Assembly: GCF_943193125.1 (NCBI RefSeq)
Contig: NZ_CALPCX010000004.1
Coordinates: forward strand, 186,001 to 250,000
Source of the DNA: Adlercreutzia agrestimuris
Lineage (GTDB): Bacteria > Actinomycetota > Coriobacteriia > Coriobacteriales > Eggerthellaceae
DNA: 64,000 nt
Reading direction: 5' to 3'
Shown: piece after piece, positions 32,956 to 42,768 of the stretch
How positions within the stretch are numbered: the first letter of the stretch is position 1
Layout of the letters: each line of letters starts with the position of its first letter
Program-made: the position numbers and the translations under genes
Notes under the pieces: model-generated
Databases searched by the model: none
What the model saw: only the letters and a program-made list of their open reading frames with translations
What the model was told of the DNA's origin: nothing

Positions 32956-34674
32956 GTGGCGGCCTCTACAGATAAGAGAAGCTCGCGACCGTTCTGGCCG
33001 CTTGTTTTCTTTTTGGGAATAGCTTTACTTATTTTTGCGCGCTTGGGCTACCTTACTGTTGTGAAAGCTCCCGAGTATAGTGCTATGGCTTCAGAGGCTC
33101 GCACGGTTAGTTTCCCCATTGAACCTCGTCGCGGTACGATTTATGACCGCAATGGCACGGTGCTAGCGGTAAGCGTTGAAGCTACTACCATTTATGCCAA
33201 TCCTGTTGAAATTGATGATCCGGCCGCTACGGCAGCTCAGCTTGCAAGCGTGCTTGGTGGCAAAATGGAAGACTTTCTTCCTATTTTGACAGCCAATAAA
33301 ACCAACTATTCTGTCATCGAACGCAAGGCTGACGTAGCACTTGCTGACAAGGTCAAAGAACTTGATCTTGATGGCATTTATTTTGTTTCAGAATCTCGTC
33401 GTGAGTACCCACACGGTCAAGTTGCGGGTCAAATAATTGGAGCGTGCTCAATTGGCGTAGATGAAGAGAACAATCGCGAATATTACTATGGTGTATCTGG
33501 TCTTGAAGCTTACTATGATGATATTTTGTCAGGCGAGGTAGGCTATTACGAAGCCGAGCGCGGACGAGACGGATCTCCCATTCCTGGTGGCGTGCATGAG
33601 TCGGTGGCTGCGGTGGATGGCCAAGATATCATTATCTCTATTGACCTTGAACTTCAAGAAGCTCTTGAAAAGCGCCTGGTGCAAGGGATTGAAGACTTGG
33701 ATGCTGAAAGCGGAAGCGCGCTCGTTATGGATGGCGGTTCGGGCGAAATCTATGCTGCAGCTTCATTACCACTTTTTAATCCCGCAGACAGAAGTGAAGT
33801 AGAAGAGGGCGCTACGAAACTCAAGTGTGTTACTGATCTTTTTGAGCCCGGTTCAATTTTCAAATCGGTGTCCACTATGGCACTTCTTGAGACCAACACG
33901 ATGTCGCCTGATGACGAGTTGTTCTGCCCGGCTTCAATTACCGCAGACGGTTACACAATTTCAGACGCACATGAGCGCGGAGATGAAACATTTACGCTTC
34001 GCCAAATTCTTGATCAATCGTCAAATGTTGGTATTTCGCTTGCGGTTGAGTCTATGGGATTCGATAAGCTTTACAATCATATTATTGACTACAATCTTCA
34101 CTCAACAACGGGAGTAGATTATCCGGGTGAGGGAGAAGTGGGCACCGAGTATCTAGGCAACTTACCTGCGTTTGATAATTGGAGCCGTGTAACGGGATAC
34201 AACATTAGCTTTGGCCAGGGCCTTTCGGTAACACCGCTGCAGATCACGCGTTTTTATGGCGCGCTGGTAAATGATGGTGTTGAGTGTACACCCCACTTCT
34301 TGGTGTCAAAACCGCAAAGTGGTGAAGTGGTTGACTATCCCACCGAAGACGTTATTGCAAATAAAGCTGCAATTCCAACAATCACCAGCATGCTGCAAAC
34401 GGTAGTTACCGATGGTACAGGTAAACGTGCTGCAATTGAGGGATTTGATGTGGCTGGCAAGACATCCACTGCTGAAATTTATGACGAAGAAAATGGCGGA
34501 TATCGCGAAGGCGTCTACAATTTGGCCTTTACGGGTTTTTTGGCGAATTCATCAAGTCAATTAGTATGTTTTGTGGGTGCGAATGAGGTTCCTGACGATA
34601 GTTCGGTTACCCCTCTATTTAAGGATATAATGACAACCGCAATTGATCGTTTCAGGATTTCGCCCGATAAGTGA
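32956..34674 (+). CDS. ftsI: Septal penicillin-binding protein, class B transpeptidase (FtsI/PBP3)
   Basis: Cross-links peptidoglycan at the septum. It has 572 residues and starts with GTG. One N-terminal membrane helix (FWPLVFFLGIALLIFARLGY) precedes the pedestal domain with RRGTIYDRNGTVLA. In the transpeptidase domain the active serine S300 and K303 are in PGSIFKS, the second motif is SSN at 355-357, and the third reads KTST at 502-505 rather than the usual KTGT/KSGT (codon TCC for the second serine). All other hallmarks are intact. It is co-transcribed with ftsL and murE; the murE ATG lies 7 bases past its stop. Confidence 0.95.
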   Translation: MAASTDKRSSRPFWPLVFFLGIALLIFARLGYLTVVKAPEYSAMASEARTVSFPIEPRRGTIYDRNGTVLAVSVEATTIYANPVEIDDPAATAAQLASVLGGKMEDFLPILTANKTNYSVIERKADVALADKVKELDLDGIYFVSESRREYPHGQVAGQIIGACSIGVDEENNREYYYGVSGLEAYYDDILSGEVGYYEAERGRDGSPIPGGVHESVAAVDGQDIIISIDLELQEALEKRLVQGIEDLDAESGSALVMDGGSGEIYAAASLPLFNPADRSEVEEGATKLKCVTDLFEPGSIFKSVSTMALLETNTMSPDDELFCPASITADGYTISDAHERGDETFTLRQILDQSSNVGISLAVESMGFDKLYNHIIDYNLHSTTGVDYPGEGEVGTEYLGNLPAFDNWSRVTGYNISFGQGLSVTPLQITRFYGALVNDGVECTPHFLVSKPQSGEVVDYPTEDVIANKAAIPTITSMLQTVVTDGTGKRAAIEGFDVAGKTSTAEIYDEENGGYREGVYNLAFTGFLANSSSQLVCFVGANEVPDDSSVTPLFKDIMTTAIDRFRISPDK

Positions 34675-34681
34675 GGAACTC

Positions 34682-36163
34682 ATGGCTAAGACATGCGAGC
34701 AATTATTCGAAGGTGTGAGTGGCACCGTTTTAGGAAACCCAAATGAGGTTGTTGAGGGTATTGCGTATCGAAGTGATCGCGTGCAGCCAAAAGACGCATT
34801 TTTTTGCATCGTTGGCATGACAAGCGATGGTCACACCTACGCCCAAGATGCCATTGATAGAGGCGCTAATGTGTTGGCCGTTGAACGCAAAGTATATCTC
34901 GCGGATGCAACTGATGTCACCGAGGTTGTTGTTAATGACACTCGCAAAGCCATGGCGGTGTGTGCTGATAACTTCTACGATCATCCTTCACAGGCGTTTT
35001 CGCTCGTTGGCGTTACCGGTACTAATGGCAAAACAACTACTACCTATTTGGTAGAGCATATCGCTCAAACTGCTGGAAAGCGCACGGGCGTTATTGGAAC
35101 TGTAGGTATCCGGATTGGCGACACGCAATGCAAATCTGAGCATACAACACCTGAGTCTCCTGATCTGCAACGAACATTTGCTCAGATGCGTGATGAGCAT
35201 TGTGAAGTGGTTGCTATGGAAGTTTCCTCGCATGCCTTGGATTTGGAGCGAACGTGGAAGACGCATTTCGCCGTAACAGCGTTTTCAAATCTCACGCAAG
35301 ATCATCTTGATTACCACCACACGTTTGAAGCCTATTTTGAGGCTAAAGCACGTCTATTTTCAAAGGACTATCCCGCCAAGCGCGTGATCTGCATCGATGA
35401 TGCTTGGGGCAAGCAGTTGCTAGCCCGTTGTGTGGCGGCTGAAGACAACATTGTTACCACTGGTTTTGATCCGTCTGCCCAGATTCATCCGGTATCAGTA
35501 GAGTATGCTCCCACTCATACCGCACTCACGCTTGATGTGCGCGGTAACCAGGTGAGCTTTGATTATCCGCTTGTTGGCAAATTTAATGTCGAAAACGTTA
35601 TGTGCGCATTTGGCATTGGTTTGCAGCTTGGATATTCGGTTGAAACTATTGTTGCGGCTCTTGAGGATGCCCCTCAGATTCCTGGCCGCTTGGAACGAGT
35701 CGGAGATGCTCATAAGACAGGCGTGGCGGTATTTGTGGACTATGCTCATACACCTGATGCGCTTGATAATGCGCTTTCAACCATTATTGAACTTACTCCA
35801 GGACGCACCATTTGTGTCTTTGGGTGCGGCGGAGATCGTGATGCGTCAAAGAGACCCATTATGGGAAATTCTGCGCTTGCAGCTGATGTGGCAATTGTGA
35901 CATCTGACAACCCGCGCACAGAAGACCCGCTTGCCATCATTGATGATATTGTCAGTGGCATGTCGCAAGGTCAAGATCATTACGTAGTTGAACCGGATCG
36001 CAGGAGTGCAATTGCTCGTGCGCTTGCTCTTGCAAATCCAGGAGATTCCATTCTGATTGCAGGCAAGGGTCATGAAGATTATCAAATCGTAGGAGACCAG
36101 GTGCTCTCGTTTGATGATCGCGTAGTTGCCGCCGAAGAACTGATAAAGCGATTTGGTGCATAA
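34682..36163 (+). CDS. murE: UDP-MurNAc-tripeptide synthetase MurE, signature of the meso-DAP type
   Basis: Adds the third amino acid of the peptidoglycan stem. It has 493 residues. The ATP loop GVTGTNGKTTTTYL, the central ESPDLQRTFAQM and SSHALDLERT, and the C-terminal DYAHTPDALDNAL with FGCGGDRDASKRP are typical. The third-residue selectivity loop reads DNPR (409-412, TSDNPRTEDP), the form linked with meso-diaminopimelate rather than lysine. The ribosome site GAGGA precedes ATG 34682; a frame 13 codons longer overlaps ftsI. Selectivity is inferred from this motif only. Confidence 0.96.
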   Translation: MAKTCEQLFEGVSGTVLGNPNEVVEGIAYRSDRVQPKDAFFCIVGMTSDGHTYAQDAIDRGANVLAVERKVYLADATDVTEVVVNDTRKAMAVCADNFYDHPSQAFSLVGVTGTNGKTTTTYLVEHIAQTAGKRTGVIGTVGIRIGDTQCKSEHTTPESPDLQRTFAQMRDEHCEVVAMEVSSHALDLERTWKTHFAVTAFSNLTQDHLDYHHTFEAYFEAKARLFSKDYPAKRVICIDDAWGKQLLARCVAAEDNIVTTGFDPSAQIHPVSVEYAPTHTALTLDVRGNQVSFDYPLVGKFNVENVMCAFGIGLQLGYSVETIVAALEDAPQIPGRLERVGDAHKTGVAVFVDYAHTPDALDNALSTIIELTPGRTICVFGCGGDRDASKRPIMGNSALAADVAIVTSDNPRTEDPLAIIDDIVSGMSQGQDHYVVEPDRRSAIARALALANPGDSILIAGKGHEDYQIVGDQVLSFDDRVVAAEELIKRFGA

Positions 36164-36185
36164 GGCATAAAGAAAGAAGTAAACA

Positions 36186-37688
36186 ATGCGATTGAATCTT
36201 AAGCAAATAGTTGCCTGTTGCGGCGGTCAATGTGTGGTTGACCCTATTGACATGCGAACCCTTGCAACGGGTCTTACATGGGATTCTCGCACGGTTTTAG
36301 AAGGTGATATCTATGTTGCTTTGCAAGGTGAGCGCGTAGATGGTCACAACTTTATTGATCAGGCATTGCGCAAAGGTGCGGTAGCCGCGCTGGTCATGCA
36401 GCCTATAGATGATCAGTTGCGCCTGTTGGCACAAGAAATGGGCGCAGCAATTATTGAAGTGCCCGATAGTGCTCATGCCATTAGCGATATTGCAGCAGCT
36501 TGGCGTACCCATATCACAGGTACCATCATTGCCTTAACTGGCTCGACGGGTAAGACCACCACAAAGAATTTGGTGCGTGATGTATTGGCTTCAGTTCATT
36601 CTGTTGTAGCCACGCAAGGAAACCAAAACAATGAGCTTGGTGTGCCTAATACTTTATTGCGTGCAGAGGCAGATACGCAATATGTCGTGGTTGAGATGGG
36701 TATGCGCGGTCAAGGTCAAATCTCACAGCTTTGTGATTTTGTGCGACCTGACTGGGGATTGTTAGTTAACGTAGGCGAAAGCCATATTGAGCTTCTTGGA
36801 AGCCGAGATAACATAGCGCGTGCCAAGGCTGAGCTTTTATGCGCACTTCCCGAAGGAAGAGGCGCAGCGTTTGTTAATCTGCAAGATGAATATGCTTCAT
36901 TTGTACGGGAACATGCTCATTTAGACGCACGTCAGATTACAACGGTATTTTTTGACGGTTCAGAAGATGCGCTTGTTCATCGTGAACAACTCTCGCGCAC
37001 CGAACAGCAGTTTCCCGCAGTATGGGCCGAAGAGATAAAACTTGATGATCAGGGGCACCCTGAGTTTATGTTGTGTGCCAGTGGTTTTCAGCACAAAGAA
37101 AATGGAACCATTTCCCCTCTAGAAGAGCGAGTGCCTTGTAAATTGATTCTGCGTGGCGTACACAATGTTTCAAATGCGTGCGCCGCTGTTGCAGTTGGTA
37201 AGTTTGCTGGCATGTCTCTTGAGGCATGCGCACTTGCGCTTCGTGGTGCACAGCCTGAAGTTGGGCGCCAAGAGGTACTCCAAGCACGTGGCGGCTTTAG
37301 CGTCATCAATGATGCTTATAATGCAAATCCCGATTCCATGCGTGCATCTCTTGCAACTTTTAGTGCCATGAATGTAGCCGGGCGCAAGGTAGCAGTGTTA
37401 GGAGACATGGGAGAGCTTGGATCTTTTGCAAAGGCGTGCCATCGTGGTATTGGCGAATATTTGGCTACGCTTGCGCTTGATCGCGTCATCTGCGTAGGTG
37501 AACTGGCGCAAGATATTGCCGATGGTGCGCTTGATGCAGGTGCCGATGAGCGCAAGATCATACGTGCCAATTCGCTATCAGAAGTATTAGGTGATCTTGA
37601 TTCTTGGGTAGAATCAGGAGATGCGGTGCTGGTTAAAGCATCGCACTTTATGGGTTTGGAACGAGTGGTTGAAGGGTTGATCAACTAA
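36186..37688 (+). CDS. murF: UDP-MurNAc-tripeptide:D-Ala-D-Ala ligase MurF
   Basis: Completes the UDP-MurNAc-pentapeptide by adding D-Ala-D-Ala. It has 500 residues against about 450 usually. Motifs are LTGSTGKTTTKNLV, TQGNQNNELGVPNTLL, VVEMGMRGQGQI, HNVSNACAAVAVG and INDAYNANPDSMRA, then LGDMGELG. The C-terminal KASHFMGLERVV replaces the common KGSR...ME form. Extra length sits in the middle domain (VREHAHLDARQ... to VPCKLILR). The stop overlaps the mraY start (TAATG). Confidence 0.96.
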   Translation: MRLNLKQIVACCGGQCVVDPIDMRTLATGLTWDSRTVLEGDIYVALQGERVDGHNFIDQALRKGAVAALVMQPIDDQLRLLAQEMGAAIIEVPDSAHAISDIAAAWRTHITGTIIALTGSTGKTTTKNLVRDVLASVHSVVATQGNQNNELGVPNTLLRAEADTQYVVVEMGMRGQGQISQLCDFVRPDWGLLVNVGESHIELLGSRDNIARAKAELLCALPEGRGAAFVNLQDEYASFVREHAHLDARQITTVFFDGSEDALVHREQLSRTEQQFPAVWAEEIKLDDQGHPEFMLCASGFQHKENGTISPLEERVPCKLILRGVHNVSNACAAVAVGKFAGMSLEACALALRGAQPEVGRQEVLQARGGFSVINDAYNANPDSMRASLATFSAMNVAGRKVAVLGDMGELGSFAKACHRGIGEYLATLALDRVICVGELAQDIADGALDAGADERKIIRANSLSEVLGDLDSWVESGDAVLVKASHFMGLERVVEGLIN

Positions 37689-38734
37689 TGTTAGATAATG
37701 TTGCTCAATATCCAACCTTTTTGGTGTTTGTGGCAGTAGTGGCTGCGGTGGTTTTAACTATCGCACTGATGCCTTTCTGGATTAAGTTTTTACGTTCAAG
37801 TCATATTGGTCAGCAAGTAAGAGCTGATGGTCCTGAGTCTCATTTGGTGAAGCAGGGCACGCCAACTATGGGTGGCGTCATTATGCTTGTCGCTGTTCTT
37901 GTGGTTGCATTGGTGATCGGTAAATATTCGCCAAATATCTATGTCTTGTTAGGCGCTACCGTTTTAACGGGTATTTTGGGTCTTGTTGATGACGCATCAA
38001 AAGTTATTAAAGAGCGTTCGCTGGGCCTAACGCCCAAAGCAAAACTGGTTGGACAATTTGCAATTGCAACCATATTTTGCTTGGTTGCGGTGAACTGGCT
38101 CGGGGTGGCGCCGACGGTTGATATTCCCTTTATCTGCTTACTTGACCTGGGAATATTTACTACTGTTATCCCTCTTGGTGACGGCATTGCAATTCCGTGG
38201 TTGTACTTGCTTTTTGTAGACATTTTGCTTGTGGGTATGTGTAACGCCGTAAACCTAACTGACGGATTAGATGGTCTTGCTGCGGGTACGGTTATGATCG
38301 TTATGATAGTAATGGCAGCCATCGCTTATCGCTCAGATATGTTTGGTCCAGCAGTTTTTGCGGCAGCGCTTGCAGGCGCATGCGTGGGCTTTTTGTGGTA
38401 CAACTCATTTCCTGCAGACATTTTTATGGGCGACACAGGTTCTCTTGCGCTTGGTATGGCGCTCGGGTGCTTATCGGTTCTTACGAAGACTGAGTTTTTA
38501 GTCCTGATCATTGGCGGCTTGTTTGTAGCTGAAGCACTTTCAGTCATGATTCAGGTTTTCTATTATAAGAAAACAAAGAAACGTATTTTTCTTATGGCAC
38601 CGCTTCATCATCACTTTGAGAAAAAGGGATGGTCTGAGACAAAGGTAGTTGTTCGCTTTTGGATTATCTCGGGTGTATTAGCGGCGCTCGGCTTTACGAT
38701 CTATTTCGCTCAAACGCTTTTTGGGGCGGTGTAG
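37688..38734 (+). CDS. mraY: Phospho-MurNAc-pentapeptide transferase MraY
   Basis: Forms lipid I by moving phospho-MurNAc-pentapeptide to undecaprenyl phosphate. It has 348 residues and about ten membrane helices. Conserved loops are KQGTPTMGGVIML, LGLVDDASKV (catalytic DD), NAVNLTDGLDGLAAG, FMGDTGSLALG and the APLHHHFEKKGWSETKVVVRFW end. The start overlaps the murF stop by one base, which suggests coupled translation. Confidence 0.98.
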   Translation: MLDNVAQYPTFLVFVAVVAAVVLTIALMPFWIKFLRSSHIGQQVRADGPESHLVKQGTPTMGGVIMLVAVLVVALVIGKYSPNIYVLLGATVLTGILGLVDDASKVIKERSLGLTPKAKLVGQFAIATIFCLVAVNWLGVAPTVDIPFICLLDLGIFTTVIPLGDGIAIPWLYLLFVDILLVGMCNAVNLTDGLDGLAAGTVMIVMIVMAAIAYRSDMFGPAVFAAALAGACVGFLWYNSFPADIFMGDTGSLALGMALGCLSVLTKTEFLVLIIGGLFVAEALSVMIQVFYYKKTKKRIFLMAPLHHHFEKKGWSETKVVVRFWIISGVLAALGFTIYFAQTLFGAV

Positions 38735-38736
38735 GG

Positions 38737-40254
38737 ATGAGTGGTGGTGTTATGACAACAACACGCATATGCGCGCCCCAATCTCTTGGGCGCGTTCTCA
38801 TTTTAGGATTAGGCAAAAGCGGTCAGGCTGCAGCGCGTTATTGTGCTGATTTACTCGGCAGTCGCGTAAGTGAGTTGTATGTTGCGGCAGGTGCACCAAA
38901 TGAGGCTGCGCAGGCATTTGCGCGCGAACTTGAAGCAAGTGGTGCCAAAGTGGCTTTTGGCGATGAGGCTCTTGAATTATTTGCTTCATCCGCACCTTTT
39001 TCCCTTTGCATTGTAAGTCCAGGTATTTCGCAGTTTAGTGACTTGTATCAGCGGGCTTTAGCACTCTGCGATGAAATGATGAGCGAAGTTGAGTTTGCAT
39101 GGCGAGAGAGTGCTTCTGATAGCGTATGGATTGCAATTAGCGGTACCAACGGGAAGACAACCGTTACGTCGCTTGTTGCCCATATACTGCAAGTAGCAGG
39201 CTTTAGGGCTTCAGCGGTCGGCAATATTGGGGATACTTGTCTTGATGCGGTTGCTGCAAAGCAAACTGATATCTATGTGGCAGAGGTGTCATCATATCAA
39301 TTAGCTTCAACGATACGCTTTGCACCCCGTGTAGCAGTGTTGTTGGGCATCACTCCTGATCACTTGATTTGGCATGGTAGTTATGAGGTATATCAAGCAG
39401 CCAAATTCAAACTCTTTGAACATTTAAAAGACACCCCGAATGCATTCGCCATCCTAGATGCCACCAACGATATTGTCCGCGGCCGTGTGCGCATGTTGCG
39501 CAAGCTCAACGATGAAGATCGCGGTTTTTCGTATGTGCCAGTGGGGACAAGTTGTGGATATCACTCTGACATGCGTGCAAAGTGCGGAAGCGAAAACGCA
39601 GCTTATGTTTCAGCTGACGGCACGTTGACTGTTGCCATAGATGGCGTTGAGCATGAACTCCTCTCTGCTGCTGATCTGCAGATTCTCGGTGAGCATAATG
39701 TGGCAAATGCGCTTATGGCAGCATCTGCTGTACTTGCGTTGGGTGTTGATACGGCAACGGTTGCGCGTGGTTTGGCAAGCTTTGCCCCGCTTGAACATCG
39801 CATTGAACCATGTGGTGTTGTGAGAGGTGTGGCTTGCTACAACGACTCTAAGGCAACAAATGTTGATGCCACGCTCAAAGCGCTTGAGTCATTTCCCGGT
39901 AAACGAGTGACCGTGCTTTTGGGCGGCCGTGATAAGATGACCGACTTAGATGAATTGGTGAGCGCTGTCACGAAAACGTGCGTCTGTGCAGTTTGCTACG
40001 GTGAATCCGGACAGCGCTTTTTTGAAGCTTTTGCACACGATGCTCAAAGTGAAGACAATTCTGGTAGTGCCTTTGCTTTGCTGCAAGCTCATCACTTGCA
40101 AGACGCCTTTGAATGTGCGCTTTCGCAAGCACTCCCGGGAGACGTGCTATTGTTGTCGCCTGCGTGTGCCTCATTTGATGAATTCAGTTGTTTTGAAGAG
40201 CGTGGAGATGCATTTAAGGCACTTGTTTCTGCGGCGTGCATCTCATCGAAATAG
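38737..40254 (+). CDS. murD: UDP-MurNAc-L-alanine:D-glutamate ligase MurD
   Basis: Adds D-glutamate to UDP-MurNAc-L-Ala. It has 505 residues, longer than the usual 440-460. The N-terminal Rossmann part VLILGLGKSGQAAARYC is followed by ISGTNGKTTVTSL, VAEVSSYQLASTIRF, LGITPDHLIWHGS, LEHRIEPCGVVRGVACYNDSKATNVDATLKAL and LLLSPACASFDEFSCFEERGDAFK. The starts at 38737 (2 bases after mraY, with GTAGGG before it) and 38752 are both possible; the first is listed. It lies in the middle of the mur operon. Confidence 0.95.
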   Translation: MSGGVMTTTRICAPQSLGRVLILGLGKSGQAAARYCADLLGSRVSELYVAAGAPNEAAQAFARELEASGAKVAFGDEALELFASSAPFSLCIVSPGISQFSDLYQRALALCDEMMSEVEFAWRESASDSVWIAISGTNGKTTVTSLVAHILQVAGFRASAVGNIGDTCLDAVAAKQTDIYVAEVSSYQLASTIRFAPRVAVLLGITPDHLIWHGSYEVYQAAKFKLFEHLKDTPNAFAILDATNDIVRGRVRMLRKLNDEDRGFSYVPVGTSCGYHSDMRAKCGSENAAYVSADGTLTVAIDGVEHELLSAADLQILGEHNVANALMAASAVLALGVDTATVARGLASFAPLEHRIEPCGVVRGVACYNDSKATNVDATLKALESFPGKRVTVLLGGRDKMTDLDELVSAVTKTCVCAVCYGESGQRFFEAFAHDAQSEDNSGSAFALLQAHHLQDAFECALSQALPGDVLLLSPACASFDEFSCFEERGDAFKALVSAACISSK

Positions 40255-40269
40255 TAAGGACAAGAGCAG

Positions 40270-41616
40270 ATGCCAGCATGGTTTGCCAGCACTACATCCG
40301 GGCGCGCAGATACGCGCGTAGCACAGGCTGTGCTGCTTTTGTGCGTGCTTGCACTTACGCTTCTTGGCCTTGTGATGATCTATTCCGCTGGTTCTCCTTC
40401 TGCGTTATCAGAGGGTGAAAACGCTGCGTCTTACGTACTTGATCAGCTTAAGTTCACCGTATTGGGCGTGATTGCCCTGGTAATTCTTTGGCGTTTTATT
40501 CCCTATAACGCATGGGGCGGCATATTCGTATGGATTATTTGGGCGGTCTCCGTTGGTTTGTTATTAATGGTGGCCGTGAGTGGATCGCGTGCATTAGGTG
40601 CTACACGCTGGTTATCTTTGGGCTTTATTAGTTTGCAGCCTTCTGAGTTTTTCAAGATTACCGTCTTGTTGATGTTTGCGCGTATGCTCTATGACTATCA
40701 GTCAGGATCAATGAGCACTCAAGCGTTTTTTATTCAGCTCTTTTGCTGCGTGGTAGCACCTATAGGCTTTATGTATGTGACGCAATCTGACCTTGGCACA
40801 ACACTTATTTGTTTTGTTGGCTTGGTTGCTGTTGCATGGTTGGGCGAGGTACCTAAGCGCATTCTTGTCGGCGTGCTTGTAGTCTTTTTCGTTTTTGGGC
40901 TTATTGCAGTCTTTGGTACAGGATATCGTTCCGATCGCATGCTCTTTATGAATCCTTGGGATGATGGGGAAGAAGGCTATGGGAACGGCTTTCAGCTCAT
41001 CCATTCGTTTTACGCTTTTGCCGAAGGTGGCCTTTTTGGGGTTGGTCTGGGCAATTCGCGCGAAAAGTACCTGTATCTTCCCGAAGCTGAGACTGACTTT
41101 ATTTTTGCTGTAGTTGGCGAAGAGCTTGGTCTCGTTGGTGCCATGGTAGTTGTGGCTCTGTTTATGGGGATACTTTGGGCTTCTCTTCGCATTGCTCGTA
41201 TGGCTCCAGATATGTTTGGCCTCATGATTGCTGGAGGTTGCGGCATCATGTTGGTGGCGCAAGCGTTTTTGAATATTGGATGCGTCCTTGGTATGTTGCC
41301 CACAACAGGAAAGCCACTTCCTTTTTTGTCGTCGGGTGGTTCTTCCCTTATTGCAACGTTTATTTTGATTGGTTTGATTCTGTCAGTTGCGCGCGGTGCA
41401 GACTTGCAACCGAGCGTTTATGAGCAACGCAGGGCAGATTTGCGCATTGTCAAAACACATAATTCCCAAAAAAGGTCTGCGTCCACGAATAGAAGCACTT
41501 CGCGTGCTTCGCTATCAAATGCTCCCTATTCATCGCGTTCGCATGCAACACAATCGCACCCATCGCGCACGCATGGCCAAACAAGGTCGTCTCGACAAAG
41601 GCGCTCAAGGAGGTAA
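40270..41616 (+). CDS. ftsW: Septal peptidoglycan polymerase FtsW with basic C-terminal tail
   Basis: A SEDS-family glycosyltransferase of 448 residues that polymerises lipid II at the septum with FtsI. About ten membrane helices are seen, with GATRWLSLGFISLQPSEFFKI, DLGTTLICFVG, AEGGLFGVGLGNSREKYLYLPEAETDFIFAVVGEELG and TTGKPLPFLSSGGSSLI as family blocks. After the last helix comes a cytoplasmic tail of about 65 residues, very rich in Arg, Ser, Thr and His with hardly any acidic residue, ending in SSRQRRSRR. The ribosome site AAGGA precedes ATG 40270. It leads into murG 5 bases later. Confidence 0.95.
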   Translation: MPAWFASTTSGRADTRVAQAVLLLCVLALTLLGLVMIYSAGSPSALSEGENAASYVLDQLKFTVLGVIALVILWRFIPYNAWGGIFVWIIWAVSVGLLLMVAVSGSRALGATRWLSLGFISLQPSEFFKITVLLMFARMLYDYQSGSMSTQAFFIQLFCCVVAPIGFMYVTQSDLGTTLICFVGLVAVAWLGEVPKRILVGVLVVFFVFGLIAVFGTGYRSDRMLFMNPWDDGEEGYGNGFQLIHSFYAFAEGGLFGVGLGNSREKYLYLPEAETDFIFAVVGEELGLVGAMVVVALFMGILWASLRIARMAPDMFGLMIAGGCGIMLVAQAFLNIGCVLGMLPTTGKPLPFLSSGGSSLIATFILIGLILSVARGADLQPSVYEQRRADLRIVKTHNSQKRSASTNRSTSRASLSNAPYSSRSHATQSHPSRTHGQTRSSRQRRSRR

Positions 41617-41621
41617 AAGCT

Positions 41622-42719
41622 ATGCTTATTGTTCTTTCTGGTGGTGGTACCGCCGGTCATATTAATCCTGCACTTGCTTTAGCCGAAGTACTGATCAGTC
41701 GAGGTGTAGATGTGATGTATGCAGGTACGCCTGGTGGTATTGAAGCGCGTTTGGTGCCTGAAGCGGGCTTGGAGTTTAAAGGTTTTGAGGCGGGTGGGTT
41801 TAATCGCAATCATCCGCTTACTCTTCCAAAATCACTTGCGAAGATCCAGAAGTCAACCAAAGCAGCTCGTGCATGGTTTAATCAGATACAGCCTGATGCA
41901 GTAGTTGGTTTTGGCGGTTATGTATGCATTCCGGTAGCACGTGCTGCTGAACAGATGAATATACCGGTTGTAGTGCACGAACAAAATTCGGTTATGGGTA
42001 TGGCTAATGCGTATTTAGCTAAACGCGCGCAGGCGGTTTGTTTGACTTATGAGCATGCGGGGCAAGCGCTTGCTGACAAAACAAAGATGCATATAACAGG
42101 AAATCCTGTTCGTGCGCAGGTGTTTGATGCCACGCGTGAGTCGGGACGTGCACATTTTTCTATTCCTGAAGATGCGCTTATGTTGCTGATAACTGGCGGA
42201 TCATTGGGGGCGCGCCATATTAATAGTGCGCTTGCTCATCTCAAAGATACGCTTTTGGCATATGAAAATCTTTACATTGTGCACATTACCGGACCAAAAG
42301 AGCTTGATAGTGTTAAAGAAGCGCTCAGCTTAACACCTGATGAGCAAGCTCGTTGGCAGCTTTTGGGCTATACCGACCATATGGGTGATGCCATGGCTGC
42401 AGCCGATCTGATTGTTTCGCGTGCTGGTGCAACCTCGCTTGCTGAAATCTCAGCGCGTGCACTTCCAGCTTTGTTGGTTCCTTTTCCTTATGCAACCGAA
42501 GACCATCAAACTATGAATGCTCAAGCGTGTGTAGAGGCAGGTGCTGCAAAAATGATTGCAGATGCTGATGTCGAATCAGAACAATTTGCCCAGACACTCT
42601 GTGAATTGATTGAGTCAGCTGAGCAGCGTCAAAGCATGCAAGAAGCAGCGGGTCAGCGTAAAACTATGGAAGCAGCCGAGCGTCTTGCTGATATCGTAAT
42701 GAATGTTGCGCAAAGATAA
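41622..42719 (+). CDS. murG: UDP-GlcNAc:lipid I GlcNAc transferase MurG
   Basis: Converts lipid I to lipid II at the inner membrane face. It has 365 residues in the GT-B fold. The start LIVLSGGGTAGHINPALALAE holds the GGTxGH motif, followed by GFGGYVCIPVARAAEQMNIPVVVHEQNSV, LLITGGSLGARHINSAL and VSRAGATSLAEISARALPALLVPFPYATEDHQTMNA. A strong ribosome site AAGGAGG precedes it. A 49-base gap before murC contains TACAAT (42739) but no good -35. Confidence 0.98.
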   Translation: MLIVLSGGGTAGHINPALALAEVLISRGVDVMYAGTPGGIEARLVPEAGLEFKGFEAGGFNRNHPLTLPKSLAKIQKSTKAARAWFNQIQPDAVVGFGGYVCIPVARAAEQMNIPVVVHEQNSVMGMANAYLAKRAQAVCLTYEHAGQALADKTKMHITGNPVRAQVFDATRESGRAHFSIPEDALMLLITGGSLGARHINSALAHLKDTLLAYENLYIVHITGPKELDSVKEALSLTPDEQARWQLLGYTDHMGDAMAAADLIVSRAGATSLAEISARALPALLVPFPYATEDHQTMNAQACVEAGAAKMIADADVESEQFAQTLCELIESAEQRQSMQEAAGQRKTMEAAERLADIVMNVAQR

Positions 42720-42768
42720 CCCCTGTGATTGTTTGCGCTACAATTAAGCTTTGTGTAATAAAAGAGAT

